A stretch of DNA of 57,346 bases from Aestuariivita boseongensis (GCF_001262635.1 NZ_JXYH01000024.1:1-57346), one strand, 5' to 3'; counted from the first letter of the stretch, positions 17,796-27,114 are shown. The notes: generated from the letters alone by a model not told the origin. Translations and numbers: made by a program.

Positions 17796-18179
17796 ATGAC
17801 TTCGGAAGACAATCCTGACCTGCCGTCACTGTCCTTTTTTGTCGCTCTGGAAACCCAGGTCTGGCAGGCGCTTGTCGATGGCGGCGCAGAGGCTGATCTG
17901 GCTTTGCTCGCCCCGGATTTCCTTGGTGTCTACCCATCCGGGTTTGCCAGCCGTCAGGATCACGCCGATCAGCTGAAGGACGGACCCTCTGTTTTGGAAT
18001 TTGCCGTGCTGGACGCCCGGATTTTGACCGTCGGACCGGATCACGTCATGCTCAGCTATCAGGCGCGTTTCGCACGACCTGAGAAGGCGGAAGAGCGGAT
18101 GTTCGTCAGCTCTCTCTGGGTACGCGGCGATCAGGGCTGGCGAAACGTTTTTTCACAAGACACCCCTGTGGCTGAGTGA
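17796..18179 (+). CDS. Small SnoaL/DUF4440-like protein
   Basis: A 127-residue soluble protein from the second ATG (MTSEDNPDLPSL); an in-frame ATG 18 nt earlier (MVKILH) is possible. The pattern of an N-terminal helix (FFVALETQVWQALVDGGAEADLALLAPDFLGVYP), then SFxR-like strands and a closing GWRNVFSQDT resembles cone-shaped SnoaL/DUF4440 folds used as small enzymes or adaptors. No catalytic residues can be assigned. It sits directly upstream of glnE with overlapping frames. Confidence 0.65.
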   Translation: MTSEDNPDLPSLSFFVALETQVWQALVDGGAEADLALLAPDFLGVYPSGFASRQDHADQLKDGPSVLEFAVLDARILTVGPDHVMLSYQARFARPEKAEERMFVSSLWVRGDQGWRNVFSQDTPVAE

Positions 18180-18214
18180 TTGACCTTGCCAGACGCCAGC
18201 CGCACAGTCGCGCA

Positions 18215-21007
18215 ATGAGTATCGATGCCTGGATAACCCGCACACCGCGTGCCTTCGACCCTGAACTGGGAGAGGCCGCGCGGCAGGCCGTGCCGGGCCT
18301 GTCCAAACCGATGGGGGATCTGATCGCGGGGACGGCCGGATCCAGCCCCTATCTCAACGGGCTGATCCACGCCCAGGCCGACTGGCTGCCGCAAGCGCTG
18401 GCCGACCCGGAGGGCGCGCTGAAGGCCGAACGTGCCGCGCTTCAGGAAACCGCACCGGATGAACTCGCCTCCGCGCTGCGCCGGGCCAAGGCGCGCCATG
18501 CGCTGGCCATTGCGCTGGCCGACCTGTCGGGGTCATGGGCGGTGGATCAGGTCACGTGGGTGCTCACCGAATTTGCCGATCAGGCCACCGATCTGGCGCT
18601 GAAAGCCGCGCTGGCCCCGCTGATCCGGCGCGGCAAGCTGCCGGGCCAGACCGAAGATGATCTCGAGACCGCCGCAGGCATGACTGTGCTGGCCATGGGC
18701 AAAATGGGTGCGCATGAACTGAACTATTCCTCGGATATCGATCTGATCTGTCTGTTTGACGAAACCCGCTATGATCCGGACGACTTCTTCGAGGCGCGCC
18801 AAAGCCTTGTCAAAGCCACGCGCAACATGTGCGCAATGCTCAGCGACCGGACGGCCGAAGGCTATGTGTTTCGCACCGATCTGCGGCTGCGGCCCGATCC
18901 GTCGGTCACACCGGTCGTGATCGCGATGGAGGCGGCCGAGCGATATTACGAAAGCCTGGGCCGCACCTGGGAGCGCGCCGCCTATATCAAGGCGCGGCCC
19001 TGCGCGGGCGATCTTGCCGCCGGTGAGCGCTTCCTGAAAACGCTGACGCCCTTCGTCTGGCGCAAACATCTGGATTTCGCCGCCATCGAAGACGCCCATG
19101 ACATGCGCCTGCGCATCCGCGATCACAAGGGATATGTCGGTCCGATCAACGTGCCGGGCCACGACATGAAGCTGGGCCGCGGCGGCATTCGCGAGATCGA
19201 GTTCTTCACCCAGACCCGGCAGCTGATTTCCGGCGGGCGCGATCCCGATCTGCGGTCGCGCATGACCTGGCAGGGGCTGGCAACCCTGGCCGACAAGGGC
19301 TGGGTGCCAACCGACGTGGCCAGGACGCTGATCGATCATTACCGCGCCCATCGCGAGGTCGAACACCGCATCCAGATGGTGCATGACGCGCAGACACATA
19401 TCTTTCCCAACACCGCTGACGGGATCGCGCGGGTGGCCTGTCTGATGGACAGCGATCCGGCCGATTTGCAGAACCAGATCAAATCGCGCCTGACCGAAGT
19501 GCACGAGCTGACCGAAGGCTTTTTCGCGGGCTCTGCCCTCAAATCGGCGCCCGCGCCTGACGCGGATCTGGGCGATCTTGACCCCGATCTGCTGGCGCGC
19601 TGGCTGACCTATCCGGCCTTGCGGTCGGAACGGGCGCGTACGCTCTTTGACCGGCTGAAACCTGAATTGTTGGCGCGTGTCGCCAAAACCGCCAAACCTG
19701 AAGAAACTCTGGCGGCGCTGGATGGCTTCCTGCGCGGGCTGCCTGCCGGTGTGCAGATCTTTTCGCTGTTTCAATCGAACCACCTTCTGATCGATCTGCT
19801 TGTCGATATCGCCGGCACGTCGCCCGCGCTGGCCAGTTACCTGTCGCGCAATGCCTCGGTCTTTGATGCGGTGATCGGGGGGGATTTTTTTGCCGACTGG
19901 AAAGAGGGGGCCGAATTACGCGACGAACTCGCGGAAAAGATGGCGCGGGACGAGGATTACGAGCGCAAGCTGGACACCGCGCGCGCCTGGACCAAGGACT
20001 GGCATTTCCGCATCGGCGTGCACCATCTGCGCGGGCTGCTCGATTACGGCCGTGAGGGCCATTACTACACCGTGCTGGCGCGCGCAGTGATTCAGGCGCT
20101 GTGGCCGGTGGTTATTGATCAGTTCGCGCTCAAACATGGCCCGCCGCCTGGACGCGGGGCCGCGATTGTCGGCATGGGGTCTTTGGGATCGGGCCGGATG
20201 ACGGCAACGTCCGATCTGGACATGATCGTGATCTATGACCCCGGTGAGGCGGAATATTCCGAAGGGCCGCGCCCCTTGGCCGCGCGACCCTATTACGCCC
20301 GTCTGACCCAGGCGATGATCACCGCGCTGACCGCCCCGATGAGCCAGGGAAGGCTGTACGAGGTTGATATGCGCCTGCGGCCCTCGGGCAATCAGGGGCC
20401 TGTGGCGACCAGCCTGACCAGCTTCCGCAATTATCAGCAGGACGAGGCCTGGATATGGGAACATCTGGCGCTGACCCGCGCACAGGTCGTGGCCGGCCCG
20501 CCGGATCTGGCCGCCGATATCGAGGCGTTTCGCAGCGAACTTCTGGCCCGCCCGCGCGATCTGAAAGAGGTTCTGCGCGCCGTCGACGACATGCGCAAGC
20601 GCATCGCCGATGCAAAGGCGCCCGATGGGATCTGGGACACCAAGACCGGGGCAGGGCGGCTGCAGGACATCGACCTTGTGGCGCAGGCGGCCTCGCTGTT
20701 GTCAGGCAAGGGCAGTCGCGAGGTGCCGGGCTCCCTCCTGGCGGGCAAGGCGGTGGGCTGGCTGACAGCGGACGAGGCGGTCGAGCTTGCCAAGGCCTAT
20801 TGGCTTTATGTCAGAATTCTTTACGCCACGCGCCTGCTGACACCGGGGGCGGTATCGGATGACACGCTGGGCGAGGGGGCGCTTGCGTTTCTTTTGCGCG
20901 CAAGCCCTGCTGAAAACGTCGAGGCCTTGCGCGCCTCGCTTCAGGATCATTATGAGCGGGTGGATGCGATCGTCAGCGCAGCGATCAGGCGGGAGATCGA
21001 CACATGA
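18215..21007 (+). CDS. glnE: Glutamine synthetase adenylyltransferase/adenylyl-removing enzyme
   Basis: Bifunctional regulator of glutamine synthetase, 930 residues. It has two nucleotidyltransferase domains: the N-terminal deadenylylating domain with LNYSSDIDLICLFD, and the C-terminal adenylylating domain with GMGSLGSGRMTATSDLDMIVIYD, each followed by an LRLRP segment. The chosen start gives MSIDAWITRTPRAFDPEL, typical of relatives; a GTG 39 nt upstream overlaps the previous stop but is less likely. The next gene overlaps by ATGA. Confidence 0.94.
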   Translation: MSIDAWITRTPRAFDPELGEAARQAVPGLSKPMGDLIAGTAGSSPYLNGLIHAQADWLPQALADPEGALKAERAALQETAPDELASALRRAKARHALAIALADLSGSWAVDQVTWVLTEFADQATDLALKAALAPLIRRGKLPGQTEDDLETAAGMTVLAMGKMGAHELNYSSDIDLICLFDETRYDPDDFFEARQSLVKATRNMCAMLSDRTAEGYVFRTDLRLRPDPSVTPVVIAMEAAERYYESLGRTWERAAYIKARPCAGDLAAGERFLKTLTPFVWRKHLDFAAIEDAHDMRLRIRDHKGYVGPINVPGHDMKLGRGGIREIEFFTQTRQLISGGRDPDLRSRMTWQGLATLADKGWVPTDVARTLIDHYRAHREVEHRIQMVHDAQTHIFPNTADGIARVACLMDSDPADLQNQIKSRLTEVHELTEGFFAGSALKSAPAPDADLGDLDPDLLARWLTYPALRSERARTLFDRLKPELLARVAKTAKPEETLAALDGFLRGLPAGVQIFSLFQSNHLLIDLLVDIAGTSPALASYLSRNASVFDAVIGGDFFADWKEGAELRDELAEKMARDEDYERKLDTARAWTKDWHFRIGVHHLRGLLDYGREGHYYTVLARAVIQALWPVVIDQFALKHGPPPGRGAAIVGMGSLGSGRMTATSDLDMIVIYDPGEAEYSEGPRPLAARPYYARLTQAMITALTAPMSQGRLYEVDMRLRPSGNQGPVATSLTSFRNYQQDEAWIWEHLALTRAQVVAGPPDLAADIEAFRSELLARPRDLKEVLRAVDDMRKRIADAKAPDGIWDTKTGAGRLQDIDLVAQAASLLSGKGSREVPGSLLAGKAVGWLTADEAVELAKAYWLYVRILYATRLLTPGAVSDDTLGEGALAFLLRASPAENVEALRASLQDHYERVDAIVSAAIRREIDT

Positions 21008-21279
21008 AAAAAGGTGATCCCAGAACAGACCCCAAGGGGCTGATCTTCGAAAGTTACCAGATCGAAGGGATCACGGCCGAAGAATGCCGGTCGATCTTTC
21101 TGGACTGGGCGCTGAGCCTGCCCGTGGATGCCGACACGCCCGAGGCGCTGAGCGCCCTTCTGGCGCAATACGAACCCGGCCACCCGGGCCATCCGATGAA
21201 CCAGGTGATGCGCGACGGGCTGGTCGGCATGGCCAAGCCCAGGCGGCGCGGGGGCTGGAAAAGCAGGAATCGCCCGTGA
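21004..21279 (+). CDS. Small hypothetical protein translationally coupled to glnE
   Basis: A 91-residue soluble protein whose ATG overlaps the glnE stop by four bases. The sequence has a helical core (EECRSIFLDWALSLP, ALSALLAQYEPG) and a basic tail (KPRRRGGWKSRNRP). No known motif. The coupling suggests steady co-expression with GlnE, but not necessarily a shared function. Confidence 0.75.
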   Translation: MKKGDPRTDPKGLIFESYQIEGITAEECRSIFLDWALSLPVDADTPEALSALLAQYEPGHPGHPMNQVMRDGLVGMAKPRRRGGWKSRNRP

Positions 21280-21309
21280 TCCTGCGTGGCTTGGCCGGCC
21301 CGGCCCGGA

Positions 21310-21325
21310 CGGGCAGCGCTGCCCG
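21310..21325. terminator. Short palindrome after the glnE operon
   Basis: CGGGCAGCGCTGCCCG is a perfect 16-nt palindrome about 30 nt after the stop of the small glnE-linked gene, followed by AAAGCCCTGATTTTT. It could be a weak terminator. Confidence 0.45.
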
Positions 21326-21436
21326 AAAGCCCTGATTTTTCACGGAATCTGTCTCAAATTCGCCTCAATCCGTCGTCATTCCTTACCGTGAGCAGGACTA
21401 TCATGCGGTCCCTTCGGGCCGTGTAAGGAGACAGAT

Positions 21437-22120
21437 ATGAACTATGTGCGCATCATTGCATTGCTGGCGGTTGGCCTTGGCCTTTCTGCCTGTGCCGCGG
21501 TCGATACCGTAACGCGCAATGCCCCGTTCGAGACCCAAACAGTCAGCCAGGCGCAGCGCGTGTCCGTGCCGGCCGCAGATGTGACAGCTCCGGTTGCGCA
21601 AGCGCAGGCGCCGGTGCGTATCCAGAACGTGCTTGTGAATGTGCCGCGTTCGCTGAAAGTGTCCGAAGCCAACCGGTATCTGCCCGCAGGCGATATCGTC
21701 TGGCGCGGTGATCCCATCGGGGACCGTCACGCGCAGGTGCAGGCAATTTTCGAAACCGCCATGCTGCGCGGTGCGCAGACCATCCAGGGCGAACGCCCGG
21801 TTGACCTGCTGATCAATGTCAAACGCTTCCATGCGCTGACCGAAAAGGCGCGTTACACCACGGGCGGCGTCCATAACATCGTGTTCGATCTGGCCCTGGC
21901 CGATCCCGTGACCGGCGACATTGTGGCCCCTTGGCGCGAAATCCGCGCAGATCTGGATGCCTTCGGTGGCCAGCAAGCGATCCTGGCCGAGGCCCGGGGT
22001 GAGACACAGAAAGTGCGGATTACCGCCTTTTTGGCCGAGGTCTTGCGCCAGGAACTGACCGTTCCAGGCGGGTACAAAACCGCCAATCTGGGTCTGATCC
22101 AGGTGCTCAACCAGTTCTGA
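21437..22120 (+). CDS. Putative lipoprotein (DUF6778-like)
   Basis: A 227-residue protein with a lipoprotein signal: MNYVRIIALLAVGLGLSAC with lipobox LSAC, so lipidation at Cys19. The mature part is rich in valine and alanine, then folds as a single domain (SEANRYLPAGDIVWRG, LINVKRFHALTEKARYTTGGVHNIVFDLAL). It resembles a rhodobacteral lipoprotein family that I believe is DUF6778; function unknown. It has its own ribosome binding site (AAGGAGACAG) and a preceding 157 bp intergenic region. Confidence 0.8.
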   Translation: MNYVRIIALLAVGLGLSACAAVDTVTRNAPFETQTVSQAQRVSVPAADVTAPVAQAQAPVRIQNVLVNVPRSLKVSEANRYLPAGDIVWRGDPIGDRHAQVQAIFETAMLRGAQTIQGERPVDLLINVKRFHALTEKARYTTGGVHNIVFDLALADPVTGDIVAPWREIRADLDAFGGQQAILAEARGETQKVRITAFLAEVLRQELTVPGGYKTANLGLIQVLNQF

Positions 22121-22159
22121 GCCCTTTCGCAGTTCAGACAAAAGGATTACGAGGGCGCC

Positions 22160-23368
22160 ATGACGGCGCCCTCTTTGCATTCCCGACCCACTGTCCGGCT
22201 GAAACCCAAGGCCAATGCCCGCGCGATCCGGCGCGGCTTTCCCTGGGTGTATGCCAATGAACTGGTCACCGACCGGCGCACCCGCGCGCTGGATCCCGGC
22301 ACGATTGCGGTGCTGGAGGATGACGCGCGCCAGCCCATGGGGCTGTTCGCGGTCAATCCGGTGTCAAAAATCATCGGGCGGTTTCTGGATGCCAATCCCG
22401 AGGCGGAAATTGATCGGGCCTGGTTCGCCGCGCGGCTGGCCCGTGCGTTGTCGCTGCGCGAGCGGTTGTATAATGCGCCTTTCTATCGGCTGGTCCATGC
22501 CGAGGCCGATGGCCTGCCCGGCGTTGTCATCGACCGCTTTGGCGACATCGCGGTGCTGCAGCCCAACGCCGCCTGGGCAGAGGCCTGTCTGAACGATCTG
22601 GTCGCCGCCCTGACCGAGGTGACGGGCGTGCGAACGGTTCTGAAGAACGCCAGCGGCCGCACGCGGTCGCTGGAGGGGCTGGACGATCTGTCGGTGACGC
22701 TGGTGGGCGATGCGCCGGAGGCTCCGGTGCCGGTGCCGATGAATGGTGCGATTTACATGGCCGATCTGACGGGCGGGCAGAAAACCGGCCTGTTCTTTGA
22801 CCAGCGGCCCAACCACGCCTTTGCCGCGCGGCTGGCGGGGCAGGGAAGCCGGGTGCTGGATGTGTTTTCCCATGTGGGCGGCTTTGCACTGGCCGCGCTG
22901 GCGGGTGGTGCCGGGCAGGCCCTGGCGGTGGATGGATCTGCGCCGGCACTGGATCTGGCGCGCAAGGGGGCCGAGGCGATGGGCGTGTCGGATCGGTTCG
23001 ACACCCGGCAGGGCGATGCTTTTGACGTGCTGCAGGCGCTGGGGCAGGAGGGTGCGCGGTTCGACGTGGTGATCTGCGACCCGCCGGCCTTTGCGCCGTC
23101 AAAACCGGCACTGGAGGCGGGGTTGCGCGCCTATGAGCGCGTGGCGCGGCTGGCAGCACCCCTTGTGGCGGAAGGCGGCTATCTGGTGCTTTGTTCCTGT
23201 TCGCATGCGGCGGATCTGCCCAAGTTTCGCGGCGCATCATTACGCGGGATCGGGCGCGCGGGGCGGATGGCGCAGCTTTTGCATACGGGGGCTGCGGGGC
23301 CTGACCACCCGGAACTGCCGCAACTGGCCGAAAGCGGATATCTCAAGGCGCTGTTTTTCCGGCTATGA
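22160..23368 (+). CDS. rlmI: 23S rRNA (cytosine-C5) methyltransferase, RlmI family
   Basis: A 402-residue SAM-dependent methyltransferase. The N-terminal PUA-like domain begins RLKPKANARAIRRGFPWVYANEL, the middle EEHD-type segment has FYRLVHAEADGLPGVVIDRFGD, and the Rossmann domain shows RVLDVFSHVGGFALAAL, the catalytic-loop motif DPPAFAPSK and the nucleophile region LCSCSH. RlmI methylates C1962 of 23S rRNA in E. coli; the target here is inferred. Overlaps the next gene by four bases. Confidence 0.9.
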   Translation: MTAPSLHSRPTVRLKPKANARAIRRGFPWVYANELVTDRRTRALDPGTIAVLEDDARQPMGLFAVNPVSKIIGRFLDANPEAEIDRAWFAARLARALSLRERLYNAPFYRLVHAEADGLPGVVIDRFGDIAVLQPNAAWAEACLNDLVAALTEVTGVRTVLKNASGRTRSLEGLDDLSVTLVGDAPEAPVPVPMNGAIYMADLTGGQKTGLFFDQRPNHAFAARLAGQGSRVLDVFSHVGGFALAALAGGAGQALAVDGSAPALDLARKGAEAMGVSDRFDTRQGDAFDVLQALGQEGARFDVVICDPPAFAPSKPALEAGLRAYERVARLAAPLVAEGGYLVLCSCSHAADLPKFRGASLRGIGRAGRMAQLLHTGAAGPDHPELPQLAESGYLKALFFRL

Positions 23369-23907
23369 GACTGGTTCTGGACGCCTGCGTTCTGTATCCT
23401 ACGGTGATGCGCGAGGTCCTGCTGGGCGCAGCCAAAGCGGGCTGTTTCGAGCCGATCTGGTCTGCCCGTCTGCTGGAGGAATGGGCGCGCGCGGCGGCGC
23501 GTCTGGATCCGGCGCAGGAGGCACAGGCGCGCGGCGAGATTGCCCTGGCGCAGGCCGCTTTTCCGAAAGCCGAAGCTCCGCCCGCGCCGGGGATCGAGGC
23601 GCGGCTGTGGCTGCCTGACGCGAGCGACCTGCATGTGCTGGCCGTGGCGGTGGCATCATCCGCCGACGGGATCGTGACGCTGAATGCCAGGGATTTTCCC
23701 CGCAACATCCTGGCCGAGGAAGGCCTGATCCGTATCGACCCGGACGGGTTGATGATGCAGTTCTGGCAGGAACGCCCCGAAGAGATCGCCCGGATCGGCA
23801 CGGCGGTTCTGGACGAGGCGCGCGCGTTGTCGGGGCAGGACTGGGATATGCGGCGGCTGATGAAGAAGGCCCGCCTGCCGCGCCTGGGCAAGGCGTTGGC
23901 GCAATAG
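23365..23907 (+). CDS. PIN-domain protein
   Basis: A 180-residue putative ribonuclease of the PIN fold. The first strand carries the acidic residue (MRLVLDACVLYP), the middle has a conserved acidic stretch (LPDASDLHVLAVAVASSADGIVTLNARDFP), as in the PIN_3 group, and a C-terminal helical tail follows. No antitoxin-like small gene precedes it; instead it overlaps rlmI by ATGA. A role in RNA processing alongside RlmI is possible but speculative. Confidence 0.82.
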   Translation: MRLVLDACVLYPTVMREVLLGAAKAGCFEPIWSARLLEEWARAAARLDPAQEAQARGEIALAQAAFPKAEAPPAPGIEARLWLPDASDLHVLAVAVASSADGIVTLNARDFPRNILAEEGLIRIDPDGLMMQFWQERPEEIARIGTAVLDEARALSGQDWDMRRLMKKARLPRLGKALAQ

Positions 23908-23940
23908 GGGGCGCTGCCCCCGGCCCTGCGGGCCTCCCCC

Positions 23941-23999
23941 GCCGGTATTTGGAAAGAGAAGAAGAGAGGGGCGCGCAAAATGTTTCGCGCGCGAAACAT
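23941..23999. repeat. Intergenic purine motif copy and 20-nt palindrome
   Basis: The stretch 23941-23970 is one of three copies of a GGTATTT...AGAA-GAAG motif in the window. Directly after it, 23980-23999 is a perfect palindrome, ATGTTTCGCG and its complement. It lies between the PIN gene and the convergent M48 protease gene, so it may be part of a transcription end. The palindrome looks like a widened ParB site but the centre is 2 bp too long. Confidence 0.6.
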
Positions 24000-24031
24000 C
24001 CCGTTGAGTTTTCATCAAATTGTTCGGGGTT

Positions 24032-24724
24032 TCAGGTCAGTTCCTGCTGCCAGCGCGCCTCCAGCGCTTCGAGCGCCTTGATGCGGTCATCGGTTTTCGG
24101 GTGGCTCATCAGCCAGGCGGGGACAACGCCCGCGCGCTGCTGGGTCAGCGCTTCGAGTTTCTGAAAAAGCGATTTTTGCGGACCTATGCCAATCCCGGCT
24201 TTGGTTAGGAGCGCGGCGGCATAGGCGTCGGCCTCGTATTCATCGCCGCGCGAAAGGCGGGCGGCCAGAAGCGTGGTCAGCATATTGGCGATCCACATAC
24301 CGATACCGGGAATGATGCGGCTGAGGATCATGCCAAGCGCGGCGCGCATGGCGTTCTGGCCGGAAAAGTCGATCATCCGGCGGCGCGCATGGCCAAGCGC
24401 CACATGGCCCAGTTCATGGGCGATGACGCTGGCCAGTTCCTCGGCCGTGACCTCGCCCTGCTGGAATTTGCGGTAAAAGCCGCGTGTGATGAAAATACGC
24501 CCATCGGGCGCAGCGAGGCCATTGACCGGGTCAATCTCGTAGATGTGGACGCGGACCTTGGGCAGATCGAGGGCGCGGGCCAGCTGATCGGTCATGGCCT
24601 TGAGTTTGGGATCGGCCAGTTCGGTGGACCGGGTATCGAGCTCCTTCCGGGTGCGCCAGACGGAGAAGCGATACATCACAATCCCATAAAGAAGGGCCAG
24701 AAGGATCGGGGTCACTTTGATCAT
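24032..24724 (-). CDS. M48-family membrane metalloprotease (HtpX-like)
   Basis: A 230-residue protein with an N-terminal membrane anchor (residues about 4-18) and the zinc motif HELGH in SVIAHELGHVALGHARRR, with the third ligand in the downstream acidic stretch DEYEADAYAA. A second hydrophobic region lies at about 135-160. Probably cleaves damaged membrane proteins. The ending LMSHPKTDDRIKAL is typical of the family. It is downstream of the P450 pair on the same strand but separated from it by a motif copy. Confidence 0.88.
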   Translation of the reverse strand: MIKVTPILLALLYGIVMYRFSVWRTRKELDTRSTELADPKLKAMTDQLARALDLPKVRVHIYEIDPVNGLAAPDGRIFITRGFYRKFQQGEVTAEELASVIAHELGHVALGHARRRMIDFSGQNAMRAALGMILSRIIPGIGMWIANMLTTLLAARLSRGDEYEADAYAAALLTKAGIGIGPQKSLFQKLEALTQQRAGVVPAWLMSHPKTDDRIKALEALEARWQQELT

Positions 24725-24770
24725 GGGGCTGATATGGGCCTGTGTTGCGCCCGCGGCAAGCCGTGGGAGA

Positions 24771-24800
24771 GGGGTATTTTTGGCCAGAAAGAAGCAGGGG
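24771..24800. repeat. Second copy of the GGTATTT/AGAAAGAAG intergenic motif
   Basis: GGGGTATTTTTGGCCAGAAA continuing GAAGCAGGGG lies between the M48 protease start and the end of the broken P450 gene. It matches the copies at 23941 and 56906. Confidence 0.7.
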
Positions 24801-24804
24801 GCGG

Positions 24805-25967
24805 TCAGATATCCCAGGCCACGGGCAGTTGGGTCGGGCCCCGGAAGGCCCAGCCTTTGAAGATGGGCGTGCCGTCGAGGCGGAGATTTGGCAGGGCGGC
24901 GAGGGCCGCGGGGACCGCATGCCGGGCCACGAGGCAGCGCGAGGCGGCGGCGCCTGCGCAGAAATGCGGGCCTGCGCCGAAAGGGATGGCGGGGCCGGTG
25001 TCGCGGGTGAGATCATAGGCATCGGGATTTTGGAAATGCGCCTCGTCCCGGCAGGAAGAGGAGAACATCAGGAAGATGGTTTCTTCCGGCTCAAACCGGA
25101 TGCCGCAGGCTTCGCCCTGTTTGGCGACGCGGCGGGGGACCATGCCGATGGGGTCACCAGGCGGACATATTCGTCAAAGGCGTTGTCCCAGGTGGCCTGG
25201 CCCGCGTCGATCAGCGCGCGCTGCTCCGGGTGGGTCAGAAGCGCCCAGATCGTGCCTGCAATCGCATCGCGCGGTTCGTTCTGACCGCCGCCGATGATCA
25301 CCTTGATATTGCCTGAGATCTGCGCGCGGCTGAGCCCCGCCTGATCCAGCACCGAGATCACGGAATGATCGGGGTTGGCGCGCAGGGCGTCCATGCGCGC
25401 ATCAATCGCCGCGTCCACATTGGCAGAGGCCGCATAGGCGCGGGCGGCGATATCCGGGTCGCCTGCGTAATTGGCGCAGCCGTCGATCATCTCCTGGCTG
25501 GCGGCGTTCATTTGCTCGGCGGTGATGTTGGTGAGCCCGGTCATGACGCGCAGCGCATCGGCGGCGACAGGCAGGGCATAGTCCGTCACCAGATCGGCGC
25601 GGCCCATCGGTTTGATCCGGGCAAGATGGGTGTGGACGATCTTTTCAAAGGCGGGCGATAGGTGGTCGCGCACCGTGCGCGGGCTGAGCGCGGGGAAAAG
25701 CGCCTTGCGTTCGGCCATATGCGCCTGGGCATCCTTGCGCATGAGATTGGCGCCCATGATCTGTTCCACAAGCCCCTTGGGCTGGTGGCTGGAGAAGAGG
25801 TCGATCCGCTTTTCCTCGCGAAACACATCGTCGCGGCGGGTGAACAGGGTGGCGCGCAGTTGCGGGACATAGGTGACAGGCGCTGTCGCCCGCATGCGCG
25901 CCAGATCCGGGTAGGGATCGGCGATGAACGCGTCGAGATCGATTTCGGTTACGGGTGCGTCAGACAT
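24805..25967 (-). pseudogene. Cytochrome P450, frameshifted downstream copy
   Basis: A near-full-length P450 split between two frames. Starting at MSDAPVTEID (its ATG lies in an 8-nt overlap with the upstream copy), the frame runs to about 25150, where it switches. The N-terminal frame then goes on to PSAWSPAASP and stops at 25068. The correct continuation is in another frame: MVPRRVAKQG, and later the heme motif FGAGPHFCAGAAASRC. Adding one base to the four-G run at 25150-25153 restores TPIGMVPRRVA, which matches PIGMSPRRVA in the neighbour. As read, the product lacks the heme cysteine. A sequencing error is possible. Confidence 0.85.
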
Positions 25968-27114
25968 TCCAGACCACTGGGACAGAGGTTGGGCCGCGAA
26001 ACGCCCAGCCGGTGAAGGGGACATCGCCTGTCAGCCGCAGGCCCGGCAGGTGCTCGAAGGCCAGCGGCAGGGCGATCTGGGTGATCAGGCAGCGCGAGGC
26101 GGCGGCGCCTGCGCAGAAATGCGGGCCAGCGCCGAAGGGGATGGAGGCCGCGGTGTCGCGGGTGACGTCGAACCGGTCGGGATCGTTGAAATGCGCGCCA
26201 TCGCGATTGGCGGAGCCGAACATCAGGAAGACGCGGTCATCGGTGTCGAAGCTCACCCCGTTCACGGTGTCGGGCTGCGCCACGCGGCGGGGCGACATGC
26301 CGATGGGGCTTTGCCAGCGGGTATATTCGGCAAAGGCGTCCTCCCAGGTGGCGCGGCGCTGCCGGATCAGCGCCAGTTGGTCGGGATGGGTCAGAAGTGC
26401 CCAGATGGTGCCTGCAATCGCATCGCGTGGTTCGTTCTGCCCACCCGAGATGATCAGCTTAATATTGGCGCGTGTGGAATAGTCGCTGACCCCTGCGTCA
26501 CGCTGGACTTTCAGGGCCGAATACTTCGCCGCGCTGTCCCACATCCTGTCGATATGGGCGTCGATCAAGGCGGTGCCTTCGTGGCAGCGCGCCGCGATCT
26601 GCGGATCGCCCGCGTAATTGGCGCAGCCGTCGATCATGGCCTGGCTGACGCCGTCCATTTCGGCAGCGGTCATCTGGGTCAGGCCGGTGATCAGCTTCAG
26701 CGCCTCGGCCGAGACCGGCATGGCGTAATCGGTGACCAGATCGCAGGCGCCTTTGGGTTTGAGGTCTGCGAGAATTTGAAGCGCGCGGGCCTCGAAAAGG
26801 GGTTTCCAATGGGTGTTCACCGTTTTGGGCGAGACGGTGGGAAAGAGCGCCTTGCGCTCGGCCATGTGATCGGCGCCGTCCTTGCGCATCATGTTCTGGC
26901 CCATGAGCAGGGTCATCAGCCCCTCGGGCTGGTCAGAGGAGAAGATATGGGTGCGCTTTTCCTCGCGATGGATGTCGTCACGGCGGGTGATCAGGGTCGC
27001 GCCCAGTTGCGGAACATAGGTGATCGGCGCCCCGGCCCGCATCTGCGCCAGCGCCGGATAGGGGTCGGCGGCAAAGGCTGCGGGGTCGATTTCGGTGACA
27101 GGGGCGTTGGACAT
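25960..27114 (-). CDS. Cytochrome P450, intact upstream copy
   Basis: A soluble bacterial class I P450 of 384 residues. The heme-thiolate motif is FGAGPHFCAGAAASRC, and the ExxR region lies in the K-helix. The oxygen-activation helix reads SGGQNEPRDAIAGTIWALLTH, where proline replaces the usual threonine after the acidic residue. No ferredoxin or reductase gene is adjacent. The next P450 gene overlaps it by 8 nt and is highly similar along its length, so the pair arose by tandem duplication. Substrate unknown. Confidence 0.92.
   Translation of the reverse strand: MSNAPVTEIDPAAFAADPYPALAQMRAGAPITYVPQLGATLITRRDDIHREEKRTHIFSSDQPEGLMTLLMGQNMMRKDGADHMAERKALFPTVSPKTVNTHWKPLFEARALQILADLKPKGACDLVTDYAMPVSAEALKLITGLTQMTAAEMDGVSQAMIDGCANYAGDPQIAARCHEGTALIDAHIDRMWDSAAKYSALKVQRDAGVSDYSTRANIKLIISGGQNEPRDAIAGTIWALLTHPDQLALIRQRRATWEDAFAEYTRWQSPIGMSPRRVAQPDTVNGVSFDTDDRVFLMFGSANRDGAHFNDPDRFDVTRDTAASIPFGAGPHFCAGAAASRCLITQIALPLAFEHLPGLRLTGDVPFTGWAFRGPTSVPVVWNV

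Noticed and set aside
23365-23907. Type II toxin-antitoxin pair
   Set aside because: No small antitoxin-like gene is adjacent to the PIN gene.
23980-23999. True parS site
   Set aside because: The centre is two bases too long for the 16-bp consensus; kept only as a parS-like finding.
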